Source of the DNA: Thalassotalea euphylliae
GTDB taxonomy: Bacteria; Pseudomonadota; Gammaproteobacteria; Enterobacterales; Alteromonadaceae
DNA length: 64,000 nt
Reading direction: 5' to 3'
NCBI RefSeq assembly: GCF_003390375.1
Contig: NZ_QUOT01000001.1
Span: 3,286,001 to 3,350,000, forward strand
Shown: positions 54,184-62,997 of the stretch, one piece after another
Position numbering within the stretch: the stretch's first letter is position 1
Layout: the number at the start of each line of letters is the position of its first letter
Translations under genes and position numbers: made by a program
The notes under the pieces: generated by a model
Databases searched by the model: none
Told to the model about the DNA's origin: nothing
Seen by the model: the letters and a program-made list of their open reading frames with translations, nothing else

Positions 54184-54513
54184 ATGAGTCTATCTTTAGG
54201 TACTATTTTTGCCCAGGCACAACCGCAAGGTGGTGGTATGGAAATGTTAATCATGCTGGCCGTGTTCGGTTTAGTGTTTTATTTTATGATTTATCGCCCA
54301 CAAGCGAAGCGCGTAAAAGAGCACAAAACCTTAATGTCGGCACTATCTAAAGGTGACGAAGTACTGACCCAAGGCGGTTTAGTGGGCAAAATTACTAAAG
54401 TGTCTGACGAGAAAGACTTTGTGGTAATCGCTATTGCTGAAGGTACTGATGTGACAGTACAAAAAGCATCAATCAGTGCGGTACTGCCAAAAGGAACAAT
54501 GAAAAGCCTCTAA
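54184..54513 (+). CDS. yajC: Preprotein translocase subunit YajC
   Basis: Small inner-membrane protein associated with the SecDF complex. It has 109 residues with one membrane helix at about 20-38 (MLIMLAVFGLVFYFMIYRPQ), then a cytoplasmic KOW-like domain with GDEVLTQGGLVGKITKV. It has a good GAGGAA site before ATG. A terminator overlaps its stop codon, which may lower the expression of secDF relative to yajC. Confidence 0.97.
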   Translation: MSLSLGTIFAQAQPQGGGMEMLIMLAVFGLVFYFMIYRPQAKRVKEHKTLMSALSKGDEVLTQGGLVGKITKVSDEKDFVVIAIAEGTDVTVQKASISAVLPKGTMKSL

Positions 54514-54525
54514 TCGAGGCTTTTT
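54502..54525 (+). terminator. Intrinsic terminator overlapping the yajC stop
   Basis: Stem AAAAGCCTC/GAGGCTTTT with a 5-base loop (TAATC, including the stop codon), followed by T. Confidence 0.88.
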
Positions 54526-54654
54526 GCGTTCTTTAGCCCAACGTTTTTTAACCCAAGTAGCTGAGCAGCTATGTCAGGTAGACCTAGCAAGAGCGTTCAG
54601 CTAAGCAAAAGCGTAACGCTAACAATAGCGAAACAATAAACTAGTGGAATTATT

Positions 54655-56502
54655 GTGTTAAATAAAACCCCTCTATGGAAAACGCTGATGGTGATGTTCG
54701 TTATCGCCATTGGTATGTTATACGCTTCACCTAACCTCTACGGTGAAGATCCCGCGGTTCAGGTTTCAGGCCTACGCGGTGTTGAAGTAGATGCTTCAAC
54801 GTTAGACCAAATTAAATCTCAGTTAAGTGAAAACAATATTGAAGTGATGAGCATCGCCCTTGAAAAAGGCCAAGTGCTAGCGCGTTTTCGCGATACTGAA
54901 AACCAAATTAAAGCGCGTGACTTGTTACACGACACTTATGGCCGTGACTACTCAGTGGCGTTAAACCTAACACCTGCAACACCGGACTGGTTAGCTGCAA
55001 TTGGTGGTTCACCAATGAAGTTAGGTTTGGACTTAAGTGGTGGTGTTAGCTTCCTAATGGAAGTGAACATGAAAGAAGCCGTTAATAAAGCACAAACGGG
55101 CTTAGTGGGTGATTTCCGCTCTGAGCTACGCGGCGAAAAAATTCGCTACCGCAGTGTCAAGCTTGACGGCGATGCGATTAAAGTGGTTTTCCGTAATCCT
55201 GAAGATTTGGAAAAAGCGGAAGACTACCTAAGCAAGCAGAATCGCGATTTGTTATTTACGATGGACGAAGATTCACTGACCTTAAAAGCAGTGATGACAG
55301 AGCAAAAGCAAAAAGAGATTCGCGAATATGCCTTACAGCAAAACATTACCATTATTCGTAATCGTGTTAACGAATTAGGTGTTGCCGAGCCGCTAGTCCA
55401 GCGTCAAGGCCAAAAGCATATCGTGATTGAATTGCCGGGTGTTCAAGACACGGCAAAAGCAAAAGAAATTTTAAATGCGACGGCAACCATTGAGTTCAGA
55501 ATGGTGGATACCGATAACGATATTGGTAATGCCTTGGATGGCCGAGTGCCAGCTAGCTCGCAATTGCTATATGAACGCAATGGTACGCCAGTACTGCTGA
55601 AAAAGCGCATCATGCTAACAGGTGACCATATTGTTGATGCAGGCTCTGGCTTTGATGAATACAGCCGCCCGCAAGTAAACATTACCCTTGATTCACCAGG
55701 TGGTAGTAAGTTCTCGAACGCGACCAAAGATAATATCGGCAAGCCAATGGCAACGGTATTTATTGAGTACAAAGGTACCGATCGCAAAGATGCCGACGGC
55801 AATACCATCTTCGAAAAAGTGGAAGAAGTGATCTCAGTTGCGACAATTCAAGCGCGTCTTGGTAAAAACTTCCGTATTACGGGTGCTGGTAGCCAGCAAG
55901 AAGCGCATAACTTAGCGTTATTGTTACGTGCAGGTGCTTTGATTGCGCCAATTCAAATTGTTGAAGAGCGTACAGTTGGTCCATCACTGGGTGCTGAAAA
56001 CATCAAATTAGGCTTCCAAGCGATTATTGGCGGCTTTGCGTTAGTGTTTATCTTTATGATGATTTACTACCGTGCTTTTGGTGTGGTAGCAAACCTAGCG
56101 CTAGGTGCTAACTTGATCATGATTGTTGGTGTCATGTCGATGATCCCAGGGGCGACCCTAACACTACCAGGTATGGCAGGTATTGTATTAACCGTAGGTA
56201 TGGCGGTTGATGCAAACGTACTTATTTTCGAACGTATTCGTGAAGAATTACGCAGCGGTAAATCAGTACAGCAATCTATCCACCAAGGTTATGACGCAGC
56301 ATTCTCAACTATTTTAGATGCTAACATCACCACTTTAATTGCTGCCTTCATTCTATTTGCTGTCGGTACAGGCCCAATCAAAGGCTTCGCGGTGACCTTA
56401 TCAATCGGTATTATCACCTCGATGTTTACCGCGATTGTCGGTACACGTACGGTAGTTAATGCAGTTTGGGGCGGTAAACGCCTTGATAAAATTAGTATTT
56501 AG
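54655..56502 (+). CDS. secD: Protein translocase subunit SecD
   Basis: With SecF it uses the proton gradient to assist late steps of protein export. It has 615 residues, starting at GTG 54655. One N-terminal helix (~11-27) is followed by a large periplasmic part with the P1 region (MKLGLDLSGGVSFLMEV near 121-137) and five C-terminal helices (~450-610) with GMAVDANVLIFERIREELR and the conserved Asp. A gap of about 140 bases separates it from yajC, so it may have its own promoter. Confidence 0.98.
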   Translation: MLNKTPLWKTLMVMFVIAIGMLYASPNLYGEDPAVQVSGLRGVEVDASTLDQIKSQLSENNIEVMSIALEKGQVLARFRDTENQIKARDLLHDTYGRDYSVALNLTPATPDWLAAIGGSPMKLGLDLSGGVSFLMEVNMKEAVNKAQTGLVGDFRSELRGEKIRYRSVKLDGDAIKVVFRNPEDLEKAEDYLSKQNRDLLFTMDEDSLTLKAVMTEQKQKEIREYALQQNITIIRNRVNELGVAEPLVQRQGQKHIVIELPGVQDTAKAKEILNATATIEFRMVDTDNDIGNALDGRVPASSQLLYERNGTPVLLKKRIMLTGDHIVDAGSGFDEYSRPQVNITLDSPGGSKFSNATKDNIGKPMATVFIEYKGTDRKDADGNTIFEKVEEVISVATIQARLGKNFRITGAGSQQEAHNLALLLRAGALIAPIQIVEERTVGPSLGAENIKLGFQAIIGGFALVFIFMMIYYRAFGVVANLALGANLIMIVGVMSMIPGATLTLPGMAGIVLTVGMAVDANVLIFERIREELRSGKSVQQSIHQGYDAAFSTILDANITTLIAAFILFAVGTGPIKGFAVTLSIGIITSMFTAIVGTRTVVNAVWGGKRLDKISI

Positions 56503-56511
56503 GTGATAGTG

Positions 56512-57459
56512 ATGCAAATTTTAAAGTTAAAAGAAACTGTTGCCTTTATGCGCTACCGCAAGGTAGCCATGGTGTTCAGTATCCTGATGATGGTAGCGTC
56601 GATTGCTTCGCTAGCGATTAACAAATTGAATTTTGGCCTCGATTTTACTGGCGGTGTTAAAGTTGAAGTGGGCTTTGAACAAGCCGCTGATTTAACGAAA
56701 ATGCGTCAGGTACTTGATGCTAACGGCTTTGATGATGCTGTGGTTCAACTTTTTGGTACCAGTCGTGACGTGGTGATCCGCATGGGTGAACGCCCAGGCG
56801 TGAAAGCAGAAACCTTAGGCGATCAAATACTTTCTGTACTAAAAGACGGTATGAGCGTGAATGTTGAAATGCGCCGTATCGAGTTTGTTGGTGCCAGTGT
56901 TGGTGACGAGCTTACCGAACAAGGTGGCTTGGCGATGTTAACCGCCTTGATTTGTATCTTGGTGTACGTTGCGTTTCGTTTCGAATGGCGCTTTGCACTA
57001 GGTTCGGTGTTCGCGTTATTCCACGATGTATTACTTACCCTAGGTTTGTTCTCAATATTAGGCATTGAGTTCGACTTAACGGTATTAGCGGCGATTTTGG
57101 CGGTAATTGGTTACTCGCTTAACGATACCATTGTTGTTTCTGACCGTATTCGTGAGAACTTCCGTAAAATTCGCGAAGGTGGCCCAGAAGAGATCATCAA
57201 TATCTCATTAACGCAAACGTTAAGCCGTACCTTTATTACGTCAATCACCACGTTATTGGTATTGGCCGCACTATTCTTTAAAGGTGGCGCGCTAATTCAC
57301 GGTTTTGCGACAGCATTGTTATTTGGTGTGTTTGTCGGTACTTACTCATCTATTTATGTGGCAAGTTCAATTGCCTTGGCGTTAGGTATTTCAAAAGAAG
57401 ACCTAATTCCAGAAGTGGTAGAAAAAGAAGGTGCTGATCACGAAGAAATGATGCCATAG
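56512..57459 (+). CDS. secF: Protein translocase subunit SecF
   Basis: Partner of SecD. I chose ATG 56512, with GGTGAT upstream; a GTG at 56503 that abuts the secD stop is possible. It has 315 residues, with helix 1 near 18-36, the LNFGLDFTGGVKVEV signature near 41-55, and five C-terminal helices with GYSLNDTIVVSDRIRENFRK near 200-219. It ends in an acidic tail. It is translationally linked to secD. Confidence 0.97.
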   Translation: MQILKLKETVAFMRYRKVAMVFSILMMVASIASLAINKLNFGLDFTGGVKVEVGFEQAADLTKMRQVLDANGFDDAVVQLFGTSRDVVIRMGERPGVKAETLGDQILSVLKDGMSVNVEMRRIEFVGASVGDELTEQGGLAMLTALICILVYVAFRFEWRFALGSVFALFHDVLLTLGLFSILGIEFDLTVLAAILAVIGYSLNDTIVVSDRIRENFRKIREGGPEEIINISLTQTLSRTFITSITTLLVLAALFFKGGALIHGFATALLFGVFVGTYSSIYVASSIALALGISKEDLIPEVVEKEGADHEEMMP

Positions 57460-57490
57460 GCACAGATTCTTTTAGGTTAGTAACGATAGA

Positions 57491-57526
57491 AAAACGCGCT
57501 TGAGTTAATCACTCAAGCGCGTTTTT
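57491..57526 (+). terminator. Intrinsic terminator after secF
   Basis: Perfect 15-bp stem AAAACGCGCTTGAGT/ACTCAAGCGCGTTTT with a 5-base loop, followed by more T. It can serve both convergent genes. Confidence 0.95.
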
Positions 57527-57595
57527 TATTGGCTCGTTGTCGTTAACAATGACTAGTCAGTGCCAGTTTGAGTGGCAGTCGTTTGCATAGTTACA

Positions 57596-59380
57596 CTAGT
57601 CCGGCTCTTGAAACAGTTTTTTCGGCAAGGAAAGTTTAGCGATGCGTTTGCTAAGTGAGTAAATTCTTTTCATGCTGTCCATCAACTCATTTTCCATATG
57701 CGTAACGTCAATATTTTCTGCCCCTTCCTGCTTAAGACGCTTGGCCTGCATTTGAATGGCTTCGCGTACTAGTTGGTTAATATTATCTTTCATGTGCAGA
57801 ATGTTTTGTGCCGCCAATTCATCGTCATTTTGCGTGATAGTTTGTGTTGTACTAAGAACTTCTCTTAGCTGATAGTAAAGTTGGCTTAAAATCGTACGTT
57901 CGGTCTCTGTTGCTTTTAATTTAAGACGAACCGCTTCTTTACCTACTTCGACTAGGTTGGTTTCAATTACATCACCAATGCGCTCCAAATCTTCGTTAAT
58001 GCTAAGGTAGCGCATCATGTTTTCATTCTCTTGCTCGGTTAGGTTCTGCAATGTTAGTTTGCGGATATAGTCAGTGATTTCGGCGTGCAAAATATCGGCT
58101 TGGTCGTCCATTTTGGCAATTTCATCAAATTTTCTCGCGTCACGCTCACGAAACGCATCACCTGTTTTAGCCAGCATTGCATCAACAATTGACGCCAAAT
58201 GAGCAAGCTCGCGGCGCACCATATCAAGCGCTAGTGCAGGTGTTTCCAATAAATCATTATCGAGATAAAGCGGTTTGATAATCGCTTTCTTAGGTGTAGT
58301 TTTGTCGGGAATAAGGCGCTCAACCAAGCGGCCAAACTGTGCTGTAAAAGCAATAAATATCAGCGTATTGGCAACATTAAAAATGGTATGAGCATTGGCT
58401 ATTTGCCTTGGTACTTCTGCTGCCAGTTTTTCTGTACCGGAGAGGTTTGCCGCAACGGGTGACACATAAGTTACTAAAACGGCAAGCTGGGGAATAAACA
58501 AGAGCCACAGCAGCACACCAACAATATTGAAAATAATATGAATGGCTGCCGCTCGTTTGGCTTCGGTTGGTTTACCAATAGAGGCGAGCAGCGCGGTTAC
58601 ACAGGTGCCAATATTTGCGCCAAAGGCAAGCGCAATACCGGCGGGCAAGCTAATAAAGCCTTGACTTGCCATGACAATTACAATGCCTGTTGTTGCCGAT
58701 GAAGATTGCACCAGAGCAGTAAACAAGGCTGCTACCAAGATACCGTACAGCGGCCTTTCCATGCTGGTCATTAGGTTGATAAAAGGCTCATAGCTGCGCA
58801 GCGGCGACATTCCTTCACTCATAATACCCATGCCAAAGAAGATAAGGCCAAGCCCCATTAGCACGTTACCGTAATGCTGCACCTTTTCTTTCTTTGAAAG
58901 AAATAACATGGCAAAGCCCAAGGCAATCATTAAAAGTGCGGCTTTTTCTACTTTAAAAGCGACAATTTGCGCGGTAATGGTGGTGCCAATATTAGACCCC
59001 ATAATGACACCAATTGACTGTGATAAGGTCATTAACCCTGCTGAGACAAAGCCAACGACGAGCACAGTTGTGACCGATGAACTCTGGATTATAGAAGTCA
59101 CTGCGGCGCCGCTAAGAGCGGCAGAGAATCGATTAGTGGTTAGTTTTGATAGCAGGTTCTTCATTTGATCGCCGGCAGCGGCTTTAAGTGCGGCAGACAT
59201 TTGCTCCATGCCAAATAAAAACAAGGCTAAACCACCAAACAGCTCCATGGTCATTTTAAACCAATCTAGCGAGTCAGATGTGCTACTCGCTGCCCAAGCG
59301 ACTAGTGGGGTGAATGCAATAAATAACGTACCAATGCCGATAATGTAGCGACCCTTTGTGTTGCTTGAACTTATGTACAT
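57596..59380 (-). CDS. Na+/phosphate cotransporter family protein (NptA/YjbB type)
   Basis: Sodium-coupled phosphate carrier of the PNaS family, 594 residues. After a first helix (~10-30) come about eight more, with the two repeated QSSS motifs of the family: TSIIQSSSVTTVLVVGF near 95-111 and ALVQSSSATTGIVIVMAS near 220. The C-terminal ~200 residues are a soluble PhoU-like helical domain (RDARKFDEIAKMDDQADILHAEI). E. coli YjbB of this type was reported to export phosphate, so the direction is uncertain. The gap behind it holds a mobile element. Confidence 0.93.
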   Translation of the reverse strand: MYISSSNTKGRYIIGIGTLFIAFTPLVAWAASSTSDSLDWFKMTMELFGGLALFLFGMEQMSAALKAAAGDQMKNLLSKLTTNRFSAALSGAAVTSIIQSSSVTTVLVVGFVSAGLMTLSQSIGVIMGSNIGTTITAQIVAFKVEKAALLMIALGFAMLFLSKKEKVQHYGNVLMGLGLIFFGMGIMSEGMSPLRSYEPFINLMTSMERPLYGILVAALFTALVQSSSATTGIVIVMASQGFISLPAGIALAFGANIGTCVTALLASIGKPTEAKRAAAIHIIFNIVGVLLWLLFIPQLAVLVTYVSPVAANLSGTEKLAAEVPRQIANAHTIFNVANTLIFIAFTAQFGRLVERLIPDKTTPKKAIIKPLYLDNDLLETPALALDMVRRELAHLASIVDAMLAKTGDAFRERDARKFDEIAKMDDQADILHAEITDYIRKLTLQNLTEQENENMMRYLSINEDLERIGDVIETNLVEVGKEAVRLKLKATETERTILSQLYYQLREVLSTTQTITQNDDELAAQNILHMKDNINQLVREAIQMQAKRLKQEGAENIDVTHMENELMDSMKRIYSLSKRIAKLSLPKKLFQEPD

Positions 59381-59488
59381 AGAATCCCCTTTCAGGTAGT
59401 TTTTCAGCGATCATCAACGTTGAATATCATTGAGATGTAAGCAACACAAAGCCTGTTGGTAATTAACAATTTGAATTCGAGCCCTAAG

Positions 59489-59689
59489 TTAACCTCAGCT
59501 CTGGATAACTAATGTGCTTCTAGCGGCTATTTTTACTGCTACCAGCGTTAAATTTACTTGCAATAGGCTAGCTATTGACGCGCAAATTTACCTTGATATC
59601 AGCAAAAATTTCTCACTAGAAGATAACAATGAACATAAGTATCTGAATTAATTTGTTATTCACTATTTCTTATCCAAACCTGAGGTTAA
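59489..59689. mobile_element. MITE-like element, family 1, copy 2 (201 bp)
   Basis: Same length and orientation as the 2574-2774 element, about 93% identical by eye. The ends TTAACCTCAGCTCTGGATAA and the complement of TTAACCTCAGGTTTGGATAA form a near-perfect terminal inverted repeat. TAAGTTA flanks both sides, consistent with a target-site duplication. It lies in the 580-base gap between the phosphate carrier and a lipoprotein gene. Confidence 0.83.
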
Positions 59690-59962
59690 GTTAGCTCCCA
59701 TCGTTACATTTTTATGTGGAATGGCTAACGGTTCCGGCATTTTGTTAATTACACAGCTTGGCTAAATCGCTTACTTGAGTTGCTTGTTTGAGTTGTTGAG
59801 TTAAGCATAGTCAATCATATTGGTTACGGCTGGTTGATAAGGGCAGCTAAGATCAAAAAAACGAGCAATAAGCTCGTTTTTTATCGATGCAGACTATATC
59901 CACTAATATGACTAGTAAAATATTTAGTTAAGACAAATGCCGTTTAGTAGCAGATATTGAGT
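59690..59962. other. Intergenic stretch downstream of the lipoprotein gene
   Basis: No gene is seen. The only clear signal is the terminator hairpin near 59855-59882. Confidence 0.5.
59855..59882 (-). terminator. Bidirectional hairpin terminator
   Basis: Stem AAAAAACGAGC/GCTCGTTTTTT with a 5-base loop. It is ~80 bases beyond the stop of the lipoprotein gene on the minus strand. Confidence 0.85.
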
Positions 59963-60463
59963 TTACACGCTGCCAGTGCGGCATTGTTTTAGTTCATGAA
60001 AATACTCATTAGCTTTCGGGTGTGCTAAATCGGCAATGATGACTTCAGAAACGCCAACACCAGTGTCAGTTTCTTGGATCCAAAGTGCTATTTTCTCACT
60101 GTCTTTCATCACCTCTCGATTCAGCATATAACTTTTATCTGCTTCAAGGTTAACATTAAAATTTACTACCGCAACACGCTCGCTAAAGTCGATATTACGG
60201 CGTTTTAGCTCAGCTTTTACCCATAAGCTATGCTGGCCGCTGAGGTGCTGCTTCGGGTGAATAAATGAAGCTGGCTTTTGGTTGGCACACATTAAATAAA
60301 CGTGTTCAAAGTTGTCTGTATTGTCGCGCTTAAAGTTTTCTAAGCGAAAGTGGTTATCTTCCAGCGCTGTCTCTATTGGCAGCGCACTACAGCCAAGCAA
60401 AGCGAAACTTGCGAGCGGCATAGCGAATATTTTGATGTTTTTCTTCAGTATTTCCATGTTCAT
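59963..60463 (-). CDS. Predicted lipoprotein, function unknown
   Basis: A 166-residue protein. ATG 60463 is chosen because AAGGAAG lies just upstream. The signal peptide ends in the lipobox FALLGC with Cys25, so it is probably anchored in the outer or inner membrane. The mature part has Cys pairs in LMCANQKP and LKQCRTGS that could form a disulphide, and a middle beta-rich part (VAVVNFNVNLEADKSYMLNREV) resembling small envelope proteins seen in many proteobacteria. I recognise no named family. It is encoded just downstream of the AraC gene on the same strand, ~105 bases away. Confidence 0.75.
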   Translation of the reverse strand: MNMEILKKNIKIFAMPLASFALLGCSALPIETALEDNHFRLENFKRDNTDNFEHVYLMCANQKPASFIHPKQHLSGQHSLWVKAELKRRNIDFSERVAVVNFNVNLEADKSYMLNREVMKDSEKIALWIQETDTGVGVSEVIIADLAHPKANEYFHELKQCRTGSV

Positions 60464-60569
60464 TACACACTTCCTTTTTAATAAACCTAATTTAATACTG
60501 GTCAATAAATATTCATAATTCAAGGGTTTTGTGTTTTTGTCGAAACGCTAGTGCTAACAATTCACGCTA

Positions 60570-61454
60570 TTACACTAGCTGGCGATTGCATTCGCTAGGG
60601 CTTTGACCAAAGTAACGAGTAAACTCTCGACTAAACTGCGTTGGGCTGTCGTAGCCCACTTGTGCCGCTGCTTGTTTTACTTTTAGCCCTTGATCAACTA
60701 ACAGTTCACGTGCACGGCTTAGGCGCAGTTTTTTAACATATTGAATGGGCGATGACGCCGTTATTTGCTTAAAGTTACGGTGGAATGTCGAAGCGCTCAT
60801 ATTCGCCATAGTGGCGAGTTGCTCAACATCTAAGCGGCCGTTGTAATGGGTGTGCAAGTGCTTAAGCACTTTTTCCATTTTAGATAAATGCGTGTTATGG
60901 CTAACCAAAGAAAATAGTGGCACTGCATTTGGGCCCTTCAATATATGGTAAAAAACTTCACGGATTAGGCCTTTGCCCAGTACCAAGGATTGCATATCGT
61001 CTTGCAAGCATTTGGCAAGTCTTACAATGGTGCAGCGCAGGTTGTCAGTACATTGGCTAACGAACAGTCCTTTATTTTTTTCGCTAGTATTGTCTACTCC
61101 TGTTGCTTGTGAGCAACCATGATCGGTAAAAATGCGCACTAATTCATTCAGAAGGTTCATATCAAAATCAATCATCAATGAAAGTAGGGGTTTGCCGGGC
61201 TCAACTATGGTGTCGCATTTAGCTGGTATGGGGACCGCGAGTGCAAGGTAATTGTCTGGATTGTATTCATAGACGTTTTCATTGAAATAAACGCGCTTTT
61301 GCCCCTGTGCTACCCAGATAACTCCTTGACTGTAGCATAAGGGTATCTTGCCAGACGATTGGCTGGCTTTAAACACATACACACCAGGCAGCGGTGTTTT
61401 GTTGACACCTTCATTTGGCGCAAGCGCGGTTAAACTTTCAATTAAATCCTGCAT
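60570..61454 (-). CDS. AraC-family regulator (YqhC-like)
   Basis: Transcription regulator of 294 residues from ATG 61454 (a TTG two codons upstream is in frame). An AraC_N-type ligand-binding domain covers about 20-170 (GVYVFKASQSSGKIPLCYSQGVIWVAQG), and the two helix-turn-helix motifs are at about 205-290 (LDVEQLATMANMSASTFHRNFKQITASSPIQYVKKLRL and QAAAQVGYDSPTQFSREFTRYFGQSPSE). It is divergent from a yqhD-like aldehyde reductase gene, the arrangement in which E. coli YqhC activates yqhD on aldehyde stress. Control of the neighbour is inferred. Confidence 0.9.
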   Translation of the reverse strand: MQDLIESLTALAPNEGVNKTPLPGVYVFKASQSSGKIPLCYSQGVIWVAQGQKRVYFNENVYEYNPDNYLALAVPIPAKCDTIVEPGKPLLSLMIDFDMNLLNELVRIFTDHGCSQATGVDNTSEKNKGLFVSQCTDNLRCTIVRLAKCLQDDMQSLVLGKGLIREVFYHILKGPNAVPLFSLVSHNTHLSKMEKVLKHLHTHYNGRLDVEQLATMANMSASTFHRNFKQITASSPIQYVKKLRLSRARELLVDQGLKVKQAAAQVGYDSPTQFSREFTRYFGQSPSECNRQLV

Positions 61455-61608
61455 GATCAAATCCTAAAATTATGCTTGCTCGCAGTATATCCAATAGTAC
61501 CTTGTGAATCTGCCAAAAATACTATCAGTGAGAGTTTTAGGCATGATTATGGTTGGAAATGCTATTTTAAATCTTTTTTGTGGTAATAAAATGTGCGTAA
61601 TGAATTTG

Positions 61609-61662
61609 ATACCAATTAAATTAATTCTCGGTGAATGCTTAAGTAATTATTTCAATTGGTAT
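61609..61662 (-). mobile_element. Internally deleted derivative of MITE family 2 (54 bp)
   Basis: Begins ATACCAATTAAA and ends AATTGGTAT. The segment TTAATTCTCGGTGAATG.TTAAGTA closely follows one end of the 51356-51633 element, so nearly all of the interior is missing. It ends 23 bases before the start codon of the yqhD-like gene, inside its promoter or leader region. Confidence 0.7.
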
Positions 61663-61685
61663 AAGGGCACACATTAGGATAGATA

Positions 61686-62855
61686 ATGCAAAATTTTGAT
61701 TACTACAACCCAACTCATATCGTATTTGGTCAAGATCGTTTAGCTGAGCTAGACCAACTTATTCCTGCACAAGCGAAAGTACTGGTGCTATTTGGTGGCG
61801 GCAGCGTTAAGCGCTTCGGTACATTAGAGAAAGTAACAGCAGCTTTGGGCAACCGCGAAGTTGTTGAATTTGGTGGTATTGAGCCAAACCCACAATTTGA
61901 AACGCTAATGAAAGCGGTTGATGTGGTAAAAACACAAGGTATTGATTTCTTGCTAGCTGTTGGTGGCGGTTCTGTAATGGACGGCACTAAGTTTGTTGCA
62001 TTAGCATCAAAACAAGAGGCGGATCACGCTAACATTTTGTTCCACGGTTTTAACCCAGTACCAGCAACCGAAGCATTGCCATTAGGCTGTATTGCTACTT
62101 TGCCTGCAACTGGCTCTGAGATGAATAGCTTTTCTGTTGTTACGTACAATGATCAGAAATTCCCGTTAACGTCACCGCTAGTATTCCCTAAGTTCTCACT
62201 CTTAGACCCAGATTTCACTTTCACGCTACCAACAGAGCAAATTGCTAACGGTGTTGCTGATGCCTTTGTGCACGTCATCGAGCAATATTTAACGCAACCA
62301 GTGAATGCGAAAATTCAAGACCGCTTCTCTGAAGGTGTATTACAAACCTTAATTGAAGATGGCCCAGTAACATACCAAAGCCAAGTAAAAGGCGAGCAGG
62401 ATGTTGAAGCCCGTAAAAACTTTATGTGGTCTGCAACTTCGGCGCTTAACGGATTAATTGGGGTTGGTGTACCGCAAGATTGGGCAACACACATGATTGG
62501 TCACGAAATGACTGCAATGTTCGGTATTGCGCATGGCCGCACCTTAGCGATCATCTTGCCAAGTCTACTGCGTGAGCGTAGGGCGCAAAAACACGACAAA
62601 CTTGTGCAATTTGCTGAGCGTGTTTGGCATATTACCGATGGCAGTGACGAAGAGAAAATTAATCAAGCAATTGATAAAACAGAAGCTTTCTTCAATTCAC
62701 TAGATATTGTTACTAACCTTTCTCACTACGATATTGATGAAGCAGGTATCGACACCTTAGTAGCAAATATGGAAAAGATGGGCTTAACTCACCTTTCTGA
62801 AACAGGTGATTTAACATTGGATATCGTGCGTAAGATTTTAATAGCTGCGCTTTAA
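61686..62855 (+). CDS. Iron/metal-dependent alcohol dehydrogenase, YqhD-like aldehyde reductase
   Basis: NADPH-dependent reductase of short- and medium-chain aldehydes, group III alcohol dehydrogenase fold, 389 residues. It follows E. coli YqhD along its whole length: VLFGGGSVKRFGTLEKV, VVEFGGIEPNPQFETLMKAV, DFLLAVGGGSVMDGTKF, LPATGSEMNSFSVV, and the metal ligands Asp and His in NGVADAFVHVIEQY, His in GHEMTAM and His in IAHGRTL. It probably detoxifies aldehydes from lipid peroxidation. The promoter region faces the AraC gene and contains a MITE remnant. The stop codon runs straight into a 9-bp tandem repeat. Confidence 0.94.
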   Translation: MQNFDYYNPTHIVFGQDRLAELDQLIPAQAKVLVLFGGGSVKRFGTLEKVTAALGNREVVEFGGIEPNPQFETLMKAVDVVKTQGIDFLLAVGGGSVMDGTKFVALASKQEADHANILFHGFNPVPATEALPLGCIATLPATGSEMNSFSVVTYNDQKFPLTSPLVFPKFSLLDPDFTFTLPTEQIANGVADAFVHVIEQYLTQPVNAKIQDRFSEGVLQTLIEDGPVTYQSQVKGEQDVEARKNFMWSATSALNGLIGVGVPQDWATHMIGHEMTAMFGIAHGRTLAIILPSLLRERRAQKHDKLVQFAERVWHITDGSDEEKINQAIDKTEAFFNSLDIVTNLSHYDIDEAGIDTLVANMEKMGLTHLSETGDLTLDIVRKILIAAL

Positions 62856-62907
62856 ACTCATTAAACTCATTAAACTCATTAAACTCATTAAACTCATTAA
62901 GCTCATT
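62854..62907 (+). repeat. 9-bp tandem repeat, six units
   Basis: Five perfect copies of AAACTCATT and a sixth with one change (AAGCTCATT). The array begins inside the TAA stop of the dehydrogenase gene and ends ~27 bases before the terminator. Being outside the coding frame, copy-number change would not alter the protein. Confidence 0.93.
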
Positions 62908-62933
62908 TGACGATAATTGAAATGAGTAAACCA

Positions 62934-62957
62934 AAAGGGAGCTAAGGCTCCCTTTTT
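62934..62957. terminator. Bidirectional intrinsic terminator
   Basis: Stem AAAAGGGAGC/GCTCCCTTTT with a 4-base loop, followed by T. It serves the dehydrogenase gene and possibly the convergent GyrI-like gene. Confidence 0.92.
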
Positions 62958-62997
62958 TAGTCTAGAAAAATGAGCTAAGAGTATTCGTCAATTTAGT

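Noticed and set aside
62854..62907. CRISPR-like array
   Set aside because: Units are 9 bp and directly abutting, with no spacers; a simple tandem repeat.
62713..62934. Minus-strand frame encoding an Asn-Glu-Phe repeat peptide
   Set aside because: The repeat peptide is only the translation of the 9-bp tandem repeat; the rest is antisense to the dehydrogenase gene.
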